The notes below the pieces were generated by a model. That model was not told the origin of the DNA, ran no database searches, and saw nothing but the letters and a program-made list of their open reading frames with translations. Shown here one piece after another: positions 37,001 through 48,516 of a stretch of DNA of 64,000 nucleotides; within the stretch, counting starts at the first letter, position 1; each line of letters begins with the position of its first letter. Made by a program: the position numbers and the translations under genes. Origin of the DNA: Toxonevra muliebris (lineage: Eukaryota; Arthropoda; Insecta; Diptera; Pallopteridae); contig OY829326.1 in the NCBI GenBank assembly GCA_963691655.1, forward strand, positions 79,663,235 through 79,727,234, read 5' to 3'.

Positions 37001-40000
37001 ATGACAAATTTATTAGCCTTTGTCAAATGTGCCCCTTATAAATTGCGCCCGTGCTTGGGGCACTTTTGACAAAATGGGTATTTTGGAAAAAGTAACATCT
37101 TTTAAAATCGATCAATAATTTTCGCTTTCAGGGTTGTTGAGCTCGAATAGGAAAATCATTTTGAAACCATATATGAAAATAGAAAAATGGGGTTAATTAG
37201 ACTGCACCAGCAGATTTTTAATTTGAGGTTTATCGTTTTTGGTGTGTATTAGAAATTTATTTAGTATATAGAGAAGTACATTTTTTTTTTTTTTTTTGTG
37301 AAAACGAAAAACCTCCATTTACACCCCATACCTTAATTTTTAAGAGTTTTTGAGTATAGCTAATGGCCTAAACAAATAATAAAAGTATTATAGTGCTTTT
37401 GGAAAAAAGTTTACGTGGCAAAAAGTACCTCCCACTACCTTATTCTTCAAATGTTAAATTATTTTGTTTTATTTCATTGCATCCGCTACTACATTTTAAC
37501 CTTCTTTCTCTATTTCAATTCAAATATACATATTCGATATTCTTATTACAAAATGTATTATTAGTACCTATGTACTGTTAGTTGAGATATCCTAAAAAAT
37601 TAAACTTATTGCTCATGATATGGGACTTGGCTTCGGATAGTAAAAGATGATGCGCTCCTGAGCTATCTTACATTTACAGTTTTTCTAGGTTGGCAATGTT
37701 AAGGACGTTTTTGGGATTGAAATTTTGGGCATGGGACTATGCTCAAAAAATGTAAAAATGAATGCAAAAAAAATTACCATTGCGGATTTTTGTAAATTTA
37801 TACTTACACCCATTCTTCGATTGATTTGCAGGGTTTCGCTTTTACAGATTATATAGTTTATTCAACACGACAACAGTGACTAAATTTTTAAAAAAATTTA
37901 AAAAAAAACAGCAATTTAAAAATGTATACTTATTTTATGCAACGAAATAATAAGAAATCTGGCATCCCTTTTCGGAGTCAAACATTAAAATATTAAACTA
38001 TCATCCATATTTTCTACAACTAGTTGAAGGTCAAGCGTAGCGCATTTTGTTGCTGTATGTTTTTGTATTACAACTGATAATAATATCACATTTTGCCAAT
38101 TAATGTTGAATAACGGGCACACAGCAATGTTTAAAGTCTATGAATTAATAAAGTTTATGAAATACAATTTTTAGTCTTTTAACTTAAAAACAAAATAGAA
38201 TTCTTAACGGGCCATAAAATCAAAATTTCAAAATAAATGTGCATTCATGATATTTTAAAATAATAGTCAAGGCGCTACCGATCTGGAGTCATCTATCAAT
38301 CACAATCAAAAGAAGCTAGAATTCAGTTATTAACTCTTTCATACGCAATGTTGCATATATATAACATTTATTTTTGATGTGGCATAAATAAGGTGTTTAA
38401 CAAATTTCACTGTTAAGGCTTTTTGTATTGGGTTCAGTTAAGTATTTTTCACGTTTGGTGATTGCCGAACATTTGAAATTTCTTGCTTAAGTAAATTTTT
38501 GAATGTTTTGTCTTTGAAGTATAGCAAAAAACCGAAGTAAAAACCTAACCTAAAAATTTTTAGTAAAATCTTTTGCACTATTTTTTGAAAAAAAAAATGC
38601 GTTTAATTATTATCTGATAATTTTTTTTAATAAAAGATTAGAGAATATGAAAATCCAAAAGTTGGAGCAATCGGATTATCCAGTGGTTGTCCACAGCTCC
38701 ATTTTTTTTAAACCTTTAATAAGGGGCAAACAAATCAATATAGAAGCATAAAATTTAATTTAATTTTAAAACAAAAGGTTCCCATCAAGCCCCATTAAAA
38801 TTCGGGCGGCAAAGGTACCAACTCCTGTTCTTTCAGCAAATTCGGTAAATTGCAATTGCAAATTATATTCTGCGAGTTTGATTCTTGAAATCATAAAACC
38901 CGAAGCTTTCTCTTTGATTACAGGGATTTAGGTTGATATGCTTTCGTAACACACGTAACTGTTGGCCAAGGGACTCTACTTTTTTTAAACTCGACTTGGG
39001 TACCCTCTATAATCCAAATATGAAATTCAAATTGAAAATTTTTTTTGTATTCCTGAAAACCTAAATAACCTCACAAAAAAACTCTACGTTAATATGTCAT
39101 AAAATGCCTTAAAAAATCCTAAAAATTGTCGTTTTTCACATGAGAAACTGTAGTTCCTACCTTAAGACAATCTTTATGAGGATTTTTAGCAATATATTCT
39201 TCAATGTCCCGCTTAGTACTCGCAAGATGTCATTAAGCTATTTTAATTTTTGACTACAAAACACCCGTCACCGTGGAATGGCCCAGGTTTTTAAACTGTT
39301 TCTTTTTTTATTTCGTTGGATTCATTCCTGGTACATATTTCTATCAAATATTATTTTCTTGTCACCCTTCCCATGAAGATATATTTTGAACTTCTTCAAA
39401 ATAAAATTTCGTTTAGAAAATAGACATCAATCGAAAGTAGAATTGGGTGCAATATTTTTCAATCACCAGATAGCGCATTAAATGCTGTCTCGAACCTTAA
39501 TGCTAACGTAGGAAAACTGTAAATGTAGGATTACTCAGTAGTTCTTTCTTTTTTGATATTCGAAGTTAATAAATGTGTTGCATAGTGTAATATTCTAAGC
39601 TTTCACTTTCATTTTAAATATTATAATAATGAAAATTTTCTTCAATAAAATTAAATATTTAAAAAACAAAACATTAAATTGTGACACTTTTGAAATAATA
39701 AAAGAATGCGTAAAAATTAAATGAAAACAAAAATCAGTTGCGAATTATTTTCGCTAAAAATAAAATATAATAAAATTTTGCAAGATGCAATCTCATTGAT
39801 GCGCGTCAACGACAATAACAACAAAAACGACAATGACAACAACAACAGCGATAGCAACAATATTCGCAATCAACGGCATCATCACAAAACTGAAAAAAAA
39901 AAACAAAATAAAAAAACAAAACAACAAATTAACACACATAAAAATAAAACTACGAAGCAAAATTGCACACAAAATAAAAATTACTGCATGAAAATACAAA

Positions 40001-41088
40001 ATTATAAATATTTCATTATATTCTCTATTTAGGTACTTGTTTAATTTTTTTATTATAATTTTTTTTTAATAAATAAAATTTGTTTCTCATGTTGGCATTT
40101 GAAAATGCACAATTTTTGCATATTTTGTTCAAATAACAGCAAACATAACGTCGAAATTGAAGGAGAAGTAAGGAGAAACACCTGTTGGGTCAATTGGATG
40201 TGAATAATGTGAGTACATATATTGTAGTAGATGTAGTTATTTTATTACTTTTTTCAAAACTTTTGTTTTTTTCGTTCACATTTTTTACACATTCACGCAT
40301 AGTAGTTATTTAAAATATCATATAGCGTATATATGTATAAAAATTATCATTTTCAACCTTTTTTTGGTTTTCCGCCTTTTTTAACACACAACCGAATAAT
40401 CGCGTACTATTAACAACGACCAACGAAATAACGATAATACACAGAAAAAACATCCACAACGCACGAATGCCAAAACGCAACTGAGAATTGTTGTGAATTG
40501 CGTTTGTAATTTTGTTGTGCCAGTGCGACGCATAGGAATTTGCACTTTGTCTCCCCTCCCCCTCTTCATCCCTCCCACTCCCACTTCGACTTTAATAGTG
40601 CGCCTGCTTGTACGCTGCTATAGTTGGTAAGTGTAAAGCTTCAAACACAATTCCATTCATTCATTCATACATACAACTTTGTATCAAGTTCTTTGTTTAT
40701 GTTGTTGCTGCTGTTGTTGTTGTTCTTGTATTTACTTTGCGTTTTATCAACAATTTCCATTATGTTCCACTATGCCATCGTTCATTTGCAACTTTAACCC
40801 CCACTGTGCTCAGTGATAGCTACATAATGCATGTATGTATGTTGCTATATTATTTTCTGTTGTTGTTGTTGAGGCTCGCGCCATACGCATTTTCATTTCA
40901 CTATTTACAGCAGCAACAACAACGTCGTGTTTGCATTTTATTTATTGTTGTTATTGTTGCGGAAAGCTCATTTTGCCGGTAAAACACAAAAAAGCTTCAT
41001 GAAAATGCAGTGTTGCATTTCTGCGCAATTAGAGAATATTTGATTATTACTCATACGACACTATAGCCCCTACATATAGATTCATATA
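34051..41088. other. Long non-coding AT-rich stretch, 34.1-41.1 kb
   Basis: No supported gene. It holds a near-perfect 15-bp hairpin at 37021-37071 (arms TGTCAAATGTGCCCC and GGGGCACTTTTGACA), an AAC-rich patch at 39810-39870, a CA/TTG-rich stretch at 40380-40980, and a pyrimidine-rich segment ending TATAGTTG before a GTAAGT at 40627 that could be an untranslated first exon. A minus-strand coding-like scrap lies near 38780-38890 and was not identified. Confidence 0.5.
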
Positions 41089-41195
41089 CTTCTTCTTCTT
41101 TTATGGCACAACAGCCCATGGAAAGAGTGAAGTTTTTGCATCCATTCGTGCACGAACGGAAGGTACCCACAATTTTATGCCGAATTCGAACGGCA
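41089..41195 (-). mobile_element. SINE 3' end, second copy
   Basis: On the minus strand the 3' part reads CATGGGCTGTTGTGCCATAA followed by an (AAG)n tail, matching the 3' end of the SINE at 29622-29866. It is 5'-truncated. Confidence 0.6.
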
Positions 41196-42597
41196 AACGT
41201 TTTTTGATGTATTGGATAACCCTGGCATGATAGGAACGCTTTATAAAGCTTAAATTAAAGCCTATAACTTCAACTATTGAACTTCGAAAAAATTACGTAT
41301 TTTTTACAGCACAACCGATTTGCGAATTTTACAAATGTGTTGTACTAAATTGAATCGTATATGGAGAGTGAACCTGACGTGCTAAAGGTTTCTAACAGAA
41401 TTGAAGCCTGAGTTCTAACAGCATAAGGCCTAAATTGGCTGAATTGAAAAAAAAAATCAGCTGTTCATTGACACTGAATTTAGAAATAGAGCTAACCAGA
41501 GCAATGCTTCGAAATGCCACTGTTTACTGTCACGACGTGCTATTGTAATTCAGACTTAAACTTTTTTCAAGCACGCTCTACCTGAAACAATAACGATCCT
41601 TATATTTTTGTTCCTCTCATTCAAGCGAGCGAAACTATAAAACGATTTAAGCACCGTGAAATTGAATGCAAATCTAATTTGTTTAGTTTGTGCTTATGAG
41701 TGGCAGCTTAGCCTGGAGACGAGTGAGGCAGCCGCCACATGGCCCGCACTCTGGGAGTCCCGAGCTGCAAAAGGGAAAATTGAAAAAATTCGAGAATAAA
41801 TTTGCAAGGAAAAAATAGAAAAAAAAACAAAAGAGAATAGAATAATTCTATAATTTATTTAAATTTTTGTGGCATGTTTGCAGTTTAAAAATTTAAAATT
41901 TTGCAATGCAGTGGACGCTTGGAATTCTTAAGTTCGGAAATCTTAATTAAACTTAAGAAATTTTTGAGTTGTATGTAACTTATTGAAAAATTATGTTCTG
42001 TAAGTTACGACACTTCAATTCTCATGGCGCGATATAAAAAGCAATAATTTGAGGGAAAAAATGGAAACGAATGAAAAGTAAAGTTGTAGAGGTCCCCACC
42101 AAAACGCTACATTTCATATATTGTTTAAAAAATAGTTTGGGTATGAAAATCGATTCCAGTTACTGAATTCTATCAAAAACTCGACTGAAGTTGCAAAAAA
42201 ACGCGCCAAATTTCGTAGTAGACCGCTATGATATCAACGAATTGCACCAAAACGTAGCAAATCAGTAAAATCGGCCTAACAAAGCGAAACATTTTTCCCA
42301 CCAAACCCCCCCCCCCCCCCACCCCCACTTTGTGGAATAGAGCTTGCTTTAGACATAAATGATATAATTAAATTTTCTCAAATTGTGTAAACTCAATTAT
42401 GATTGGAATGGAATGTCAAAATGTATTGGAAAGAGGGGATGAGCTAAAAGGTGTATTCCCCCTCTTGCCATCACTTTTGACAGTTTCCAGAACTTATTTT
42501 TCTTCAGGGCTCTGCAAAATTTCTTACCAGAAGGTAAAAAATTTTGGTTTACCATCATGCTTAACAAGCACTAGTTTGTTACCTTAGGCCGCTTACC
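41196..42597. other. Non-coding stretch, 41.2-42.6 kb
   Basis: No gene was seen. A run of 15 C at 42306-42320 followed by ACCCCC is unusual in this AT-rich DNA. Confidence 0.5.
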
Positions 42598-42861
42598 ATG
42601 ATACCCATTACGCAGAATAAAGACGAAACAACTATCCCACCTGCCAGATGGTCCAAAAAACTAGCGGACGCAACTCCTGTAGAATCATCGCCCTCGATAA
42701 CATCAGTCACCTCGACTACGGTGGTCATGACGTCTGAATCGCCCCGTCAAGATTGATTGATGGATTTATTGATTGAAAATGTCATCGACGACAGCAGCCT
42801 TCATAAAATCGAAACGTTTTTCATCTACGGATTCCGGCAGACATATCGGTAACAATCTGTT
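42598..42861 (+). pseudogene. Unidentified coding-like fragment upstream of Tdrd3
   Basis: The frame beginning at the ATG near 42599 reads MIPITQNKDETTIPPARW and on through KKLADATPVESSPS to a TGA. In the same frame after the stop it continues LMDLLIENVIDDSSLHKIET to a TAA near 42859. Composition and continuity look coding, with one nonsense change. Not recognised; it could be a transposon or retrocopy remnant. Confidence 0.3.
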
Positions 42862-43289
42862 CATCTTATTTGAAAAGACTCAAGTTTGTGGTTTGTGGCA
42901 AATAAACCAGACTCCGTACACACCACGAAAGTGGCTGTAAAAATTGTATTTTAAGCAATTAAGCGAATGTGAAATCCAAACTCGAAAAAACGTTCGTTTT
43001 GCACAGTACAATCGGAAAAATTAGATAAGAATTCCGTTTCAAGTGATTTATTTATCTTCCCTTTTCAAACATGGTAACGGGCTGAATAAAAATCAAATAA
43101 AATGGAACTTCTAGCCGCCATCGAACCAATCATTTAACGGCTTACTTTATTAGCGCCGTTACTTTACATCGACTTTGAACACTTCGAGTTACATCTTCTT
43201 TTTTGACATTTCTCTTTTAACAATTTTTCGCATTAATGTGAAAAAATTTCGTGCAAGTGCAGAAAAAATTGGAAAAATTGTTTTAAAAC

Positions 43290-46200
43290 ATGGATTTATC
43301 GAAAAAATTAAAAGAACAAGGCTGGTAAGTATGAGTTTATTAAAATTTGCTAGTAGTTTTACAATTTATTCTGTAAACTTTAATCGCAGGTACTTGACGG
43401 AAGATGGCATTAAAAAAGTCATTGCTGCCGCCGCCCCTGGTTCTGAGACGGATGTGCGAAAAATCATTGCCACTGCGATGGATGTAAGTTTGTATAACAT
43501 ATTTTTGTCAAATTTCAATTCAAATATGAACAAAATATATTCCTCAGATGGATTTTCGTGAAATTGCGGCAGGCGCGCTGCCGACCAAACGTGAGGATGG
43601 ACTTCAAGGCAAAATAGTGCTTCAAGTTCAAAAAATTAGAAACATATCGGCACCCAAATCAAATGAAGAATCGAAAGCAGCACCACGTTTTCTGCAGCTG
43701 GATTTAACCGATGGTCATACAACTCTGCAAGCATTGGAACTAGAACCTGTTGCAGCTTTGAGTCTCAATGTGCCACCGGGCACAAAAATTTACTTTCGCG
43801 CTGACCGCCTACAGCTAATGTCTGGCTTTATAATATTAAAAGCATCGGATGTGCAATGTTTAGGTGGACGTGTCGAAGCGCTTGTTGAGAAATGGGAGCT
43901 GGTGCGCACAATGCAGAAATATGCGCGAGCTGGCCGACGAATGAGTGGGGCCTCGGGACCACCACCATGGATTGCATTTGGAAAAAAGATGGAAACTACA
44001 CTGCCAAATGATCGGAATTTCAAAAGTCTACAAGCAGGAGCCGAAAAGGATAAAGAGAGCAAAGAGAACGAGGAATTCAATACGATGCGCAGTGAGGCTA
44101 TAGCTGAGGCTAACAAAGCAGGCGCGAAGAAAGTAATGAGTACAAATGGTTTGTACCTAGACTTGAAATTTATTAATGTTCTATCTTACTGTGTGCATAG
44201 ATCTTTGGAGGCGGTGGTCAACAAATTATCGATCATAACGTGAAGAAAATATTAGAAAAGGGTTACAGTGAAGAAGATGCCAAGTTAGCATTACGTTCTA
44301 CCAATAATAATCTCGAACGAGCACTATATAATCTCAAGAGACGTCAGGATTACAAGCGTAATGACGACGCTGTAAGAACTACGCAGACAAGCGCGATAGT
44401 TCCATCAAAACCAGGACGTCCTGGTGTAACTGAAAGAGACACCCGCAGTGGCGGCAAACGTGGCGCGGCAAGTGCTAAAGATGAAGCGGTTGCAGCTAAG
44501 CCAGCGGGAAATGTTTCACTTTTTGACTTTTTAACAGACAAATTACCAGTGGTCAGTAATAGCTTAAAATTAATATCTTGCTTTTATTTCTAAAGAATCT
44601 ACCTTTTTTTTAGAACGAAACTGCTACAACAAGCAATGCAGCCACTACTAATACCAACTCATATTCAAACACTTCAAATAAATTTGAGAAACCAAGATCC
44701 GATTTCAGCAAAGTTAGTTATAATAGCGCCTCGAGCGCACCACAAGAATCTTCACCACGGCCCAAATTCGAGAATAATATTTCGTCTAGCTTCGCTGCAA
44801 ATCGTACGACAGGTCCACCACAACGTGGTGGGCGCGGTGGTGGCGAACGTTCTGAGCGTGATTCATACAATGCCAATGAGCGTTCATCAAATTCATCGCG
44901 TTACGGCAGCGCTCGTGGTGGCGGGAGAGGTGGTGGACGTGGTGGTTCCAATTCTGGGTCATACCAAGCGACAAGTAGTAGAGGCTCGCATGAAGAAAGC
45001 GGAAACTCAAAATATTCGAATGACCGAAATGCTCCGCGTAGCTCGAACTCAAATTATAATCAAAGCGGTAGCGGCGATGGGGGTCGGAGCAATCGTGGCT
45101 CACATGAACGCTCCACTGGGCCACAGGAAACCAGTGTAAGCACTGGTGGTTACAACAGTAGGCGTGGTGGCGGTAGTGACCAACAATCTAATCGTGGAGG
45201 TGCCGGAGAACGTTATGGCAACTATAGCGACAATAAGGTATATATATATTGTCAAAGCTTCTTTGTCTGTTTATCTTAGACTAAATACGTTTTTATTTAC
45301 AGAATCGTTACAATCAAAGAGACAACAATGCTAGAAACGTTGATGGGAATCGTCAACAAAGTAACAGCAACAACAACAGTAGTAATAATAATACTGCAAA
45401 ACCGGCGAATAGCAACACTAGCACCAACAACACTGATCATGCTGCACGGATGAATAAATTAGTTGAATCGACATCAAAAATTAGAATTGATAAAAGTCGA
45501 GAGCAAAGTGGAGCACGTCAGCATACGCAGCAACAGCAGCAGCCACAACAAAAGCAACAACAACAACAGTATTCTCCACCACAAATGCAAACTGCACCAC
45601 AGCCACAACAGCAACCTACCGTCATATCTCACCAGCAACAACAACAACATTATGCCCCTCCGCATAATTCTCAACAACAACAGCAACAATATATGCAAGC
45701 CCAACAAAATAATTTCACTCAACTCCCCAACGGCTTCACCTATGATCCCAGTAAAATAATCGGTTTTCAAAACAAAGAAACCAATGAATTTGCTATGACT
45801 TTGCTAAAGAGTCAAGGAATGACGGCAGTAGCACCACAACAGCAACAACAAGTACCACCACCGCACACTTATGTTCCCGCTACATCACCTATGCAACCGC
45901 CATCACCTTATGGCGCGCCCACCACTTTCGTTATGCCCAATCCACAAGCAGGAGCAGCTGCTCCACCACCCACTCATTTTGGTATGATTCCCGGTGATGC
46001 TTGGATGTGGAAAATTGGTGACCTTTGTTTGGCCAAGTATTGGGATGATGGACGTGTGAGTTAAAACGAAAACAAAAAACAAATTTTTAAGGCAATAGAA
46101 ATATAATCTTGAATGTATTTTTCAGTATTACGAAGCGGAAATCACTGCAGTCTCGGACAAAACATGCGTCGTATTTTTCCTCGGATATGGCAATCATGAG

Positions 46201-46434
46201 GAGGTCTTAAAAACTGATTGTCTACCCATAACCGATGCAAATCATCGACCAATAAACAACTACAATCAGCAAGCAGCATCACAACAACAAGCAGCAGCAG
46301 CAGCTGCTGTTAATCAAATGCAGTTTCAACGTGGTGGTGTCGGTGGTCCAGGCAATGGTGGCGGCGGCGGTGGAGCACCACGTTATCGTGGCGAACGACA
46401 AATGTATGTGCCACCTCATAAGCGTGACAATTGA
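43290..46434 (+). CDS. Tdrd3: Tudor domain-containing protein 3, complete, seven exons
   Basis: Coding exons: 43290-43324, 43390-43483, 43548-44132, 44201-44551, 44614-45237, 45303-46055 and 46126-46434, giving 916 aa. All six introns are 62-70 nt with GT-AG ends; most donors are GTAAGT-like, and exon 3 uses GTAATG. Domains: RMI1-like/OB-fold N-terminus (residues ~1-190, starting MDLSKKLKEQGWYLTEDGI); UBA (~250-292, NVKKILEKGYSEEDAKLAL); RG-rich stretch (~410-470); Q-rich stretch (~640-720); Tudor (~797-855, with WKIGDLCLAKYWDDGRYYEA and FLGYGNHEEV); and a C-terminal MYVPPHKR resembling the exon-junction-complex binding motif of TDRD3. In animals TDRD3 reads dimethyl-arginine marks and bridges TOP3B and FMRP in RNA metabolism. 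The ATG has an AAAC-ATGG context. Polyadenylation signals lie at 46947 and 47017. Family identification is firm. Confidence 0.95.
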
Positions 46435-47022
46435 CAAATGCATTTTATAGCACCAGCCCCAACAACAACAACAACATTACCGCAACCACCACTACCACCT
46501 ACACAACAACTGTCACAGCAACAGCATTTCTATAGTTTCGATTATGAAGCGCATTGAAAATGCATCAGCATCATACCAGATAAAATAGAGAAAACAGTAA
46601 AATGTTCTTACTTTGCATGTTAATTGTATTACCTTAGATCCTCCTTCCCTGCCCTTCTCTATCTAAATCAATCACTCTTTCTTTTCCTACAATAGTAGCA
46701 AATTCTTATCACATACATACATATACATAACCATAAGTGAAGATTTGTAATCACATAATCATAAATAACAGTAGTGAAGAACAGCAACAATATATTTGAG
46801 GGTAGTTTTTAAGTACGGCAAAATTTAAATCACTTATTAATGACTTGTCGTTGCCGTGTCGTGTTTCTTCATTGATATTTACATTTACCAATGGATTTAG
46901 AATTATAATTAAATGAAACGATGATGAAATTATGAAATTTACAAGAAATAAAACTGTAATTATATATATTTATTGTGTGACATTGTAAATGTATTGATGT
47001 ATTTATTATTTGGATTAATAAA
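46435..47022 (+). other. Tdrd3 3' untranslated region (probable)
   Basis: It follows the TGA at 46432-46434 and carries AATAAA at 46947-46952 and 47017-47022. CAACAACA-type repeats lie in the first 100 nt. The cleavage site is inferred. Confidence 0.6.
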
Positions 47023-47159
47023 TTTCATATATGAAAATAAAAATGACAGTCGATTAGCGATTACCACTCGAAAACCGGAATGGGGCTTATATTTTTAAAA
47101 CTTCTTACTTGAATGACCTTATGGAGTATCTATAAAGAAGGTTTTCAGCATCCTCAACT

Positions 47160-47455
47160 GAGAGGCTGAGAGGAAAAGTGGTATAACTTCTACGTTCAAA
47201 AAAAAGTGGAATAATTACAGCAAAACGAAATTGTTCAGAGCAAAAATGAAACGAAATATGTTCAGAGCGAAAACGGAATAAAAAACTATGCTGTTCTTGC
47301 TCTGATAGAATTGTTATACCATTTTTGCTCTTACTTTTAAGGCGTTTCATTTTCACTCTAAACCGTATTACTTATGCCATTCTTGCACTGACACTCTAAA
47401 TTATTTCACTTTTGCTCTTATATAAATTTTAGCCCGCTTATCCTCTCAGCCTGTC
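47160..47455. mobile_element. Candidate 296-bp inverted-repeat element
   Basis: The left end GAGAGGCTGAGAGGAAAAG and the inverted right end GACAGGCTGAGAGGATAAG match at 17 of 19 positions. AACT flanks both sides (47156-47159, 47456-47459). The interior repeats TTTTGCTCT and its complement AGAGCAAAA many times. Superfamily unassigned. Confidence 0.55.
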
Positions 47456-47459
47456 AACT

Positions 47460-48508
47460 ATCCTTAGCAATGTTCACCTTTTTTAGACTCCAAAACGTTA
47501 ATAGGGATTATGAACAATGCACAGGAGAGCTCCAGTTGGTAAGGCCAGAGATATAGTATTTTATCAGAGTGCTAAAATTGTAGTATTTTATCAGAGTAAA
47601 ATTGGTGAAGTTGGTAGAATGGATTGCCCCACATGTAGTTTTGTCAGCGCTACGTTTCAAACACCGGCCAACATCACACATTTCATATACCAATAACTGT
47701 ACTATTTGCTTTACAGGCAACAACTCCGAGCTCTGTGTCAAAGCCATTGAGGATCACCTGGATGAAGAAACTCAAGGTCGGAAGCTATAATATGCTGTTT
47801 TCCAAGTAATTCTTACCGAAGTGGCAACTGAATAGCCATCCCAATTAAGCACGACCATCACACCCCTACCGAGGATCATACGTAAATAGCTGACGCAGTA
47901 AATGGACGAAATAACTCAATGAGAGCGTTACCCCACTTTTAATGTGAGCACCTAATTGTCTCGGCTCGCTTACTATGTCATGACCTTATTCTTTTCTTTC
48001 GTTCGTCAAGAAAAAGCTCAGCTACTGAACTCGTGATAACACTTATTGGAAGATGTTATTTTTCGGTTGCTATCTTGGCCAACATTGCCGCTGTTTTTGC
48101 TGTTAACACAAGATATTCCCCCTATATAAGAACCAGTCCCCCAAAACTTCCCTACTCCGAAATTGAGGAATTGACCCGAGTTGGCAAGCTGGAACACAAA
48201 CTCATATTTTGATATTATAACCTCTTTAATTGTTAAACTGAGTTTTATCGTTTCATTAAAAGCTTTCAGAATAGCTTGGGTATGTTTAACAGCAAGCCCA
48301 TTAGCCATGGCGATGTTAAATCCGCCTTGCCATTAGCGTGCAATTTTAGGAAATAGTTTTTTGCATTCATTCCACATGAATTTTTTGGTTTTTCAGAAAT
48401 GCAACCTTGTGTCAAAATTCACCAGTACTGCATGTCACAGAAAACATGTAGTAAAGGGAAATTCTATTTTATATTGGAGCGCACGCAACATTGTTAATAT
48501 TTTAAAGT
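47460..48508. other. Intergenic stretch between Tdrd3 and brummer
   Basis: No supported gene; open frames on both strands at 47508-47790 and 48018-48308 match nothing I know. A 19-bp word, ATGTTAAATCCGCCTTGCC, at 48313-48331 recurs exactly at 54763-54781. Confidence 0.5.
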
Positions 48509-48516
48509 GAAAAAAC

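Noticed and set aside
38780..38890. Minus-strand coding-like scrap with FTEFAERTGVGTFAARI
   Set aside because: It is short, bounded by stops and unmatched to any family I know; not enough to call.
39721..40032. 103-codon plus-strand frame rich in N, K and Q
   Set aside because: It is translated AAC/AAA low-complexity DNA with no domain; an overlapping minus frame is equally long.
40608..40982. 124-codon plus-strand frame
   Set aside because: Its composition comes from TTG/CAA repeats; it has no motif and no homologous look.
44636..45139. 167-codon plus-strand frame with V/H-rich text
   Set aside because: It is an out-of-frame shadow of Tdrd3 exon 5, whose true frame encodes the RG-rich region.
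45474..45770. Leu-rich minus-strand frame inside Tdrd3 exon 6
   Set aside because: It is the complement of the CAA/CAG-rich Q stretch of Tdrd3.
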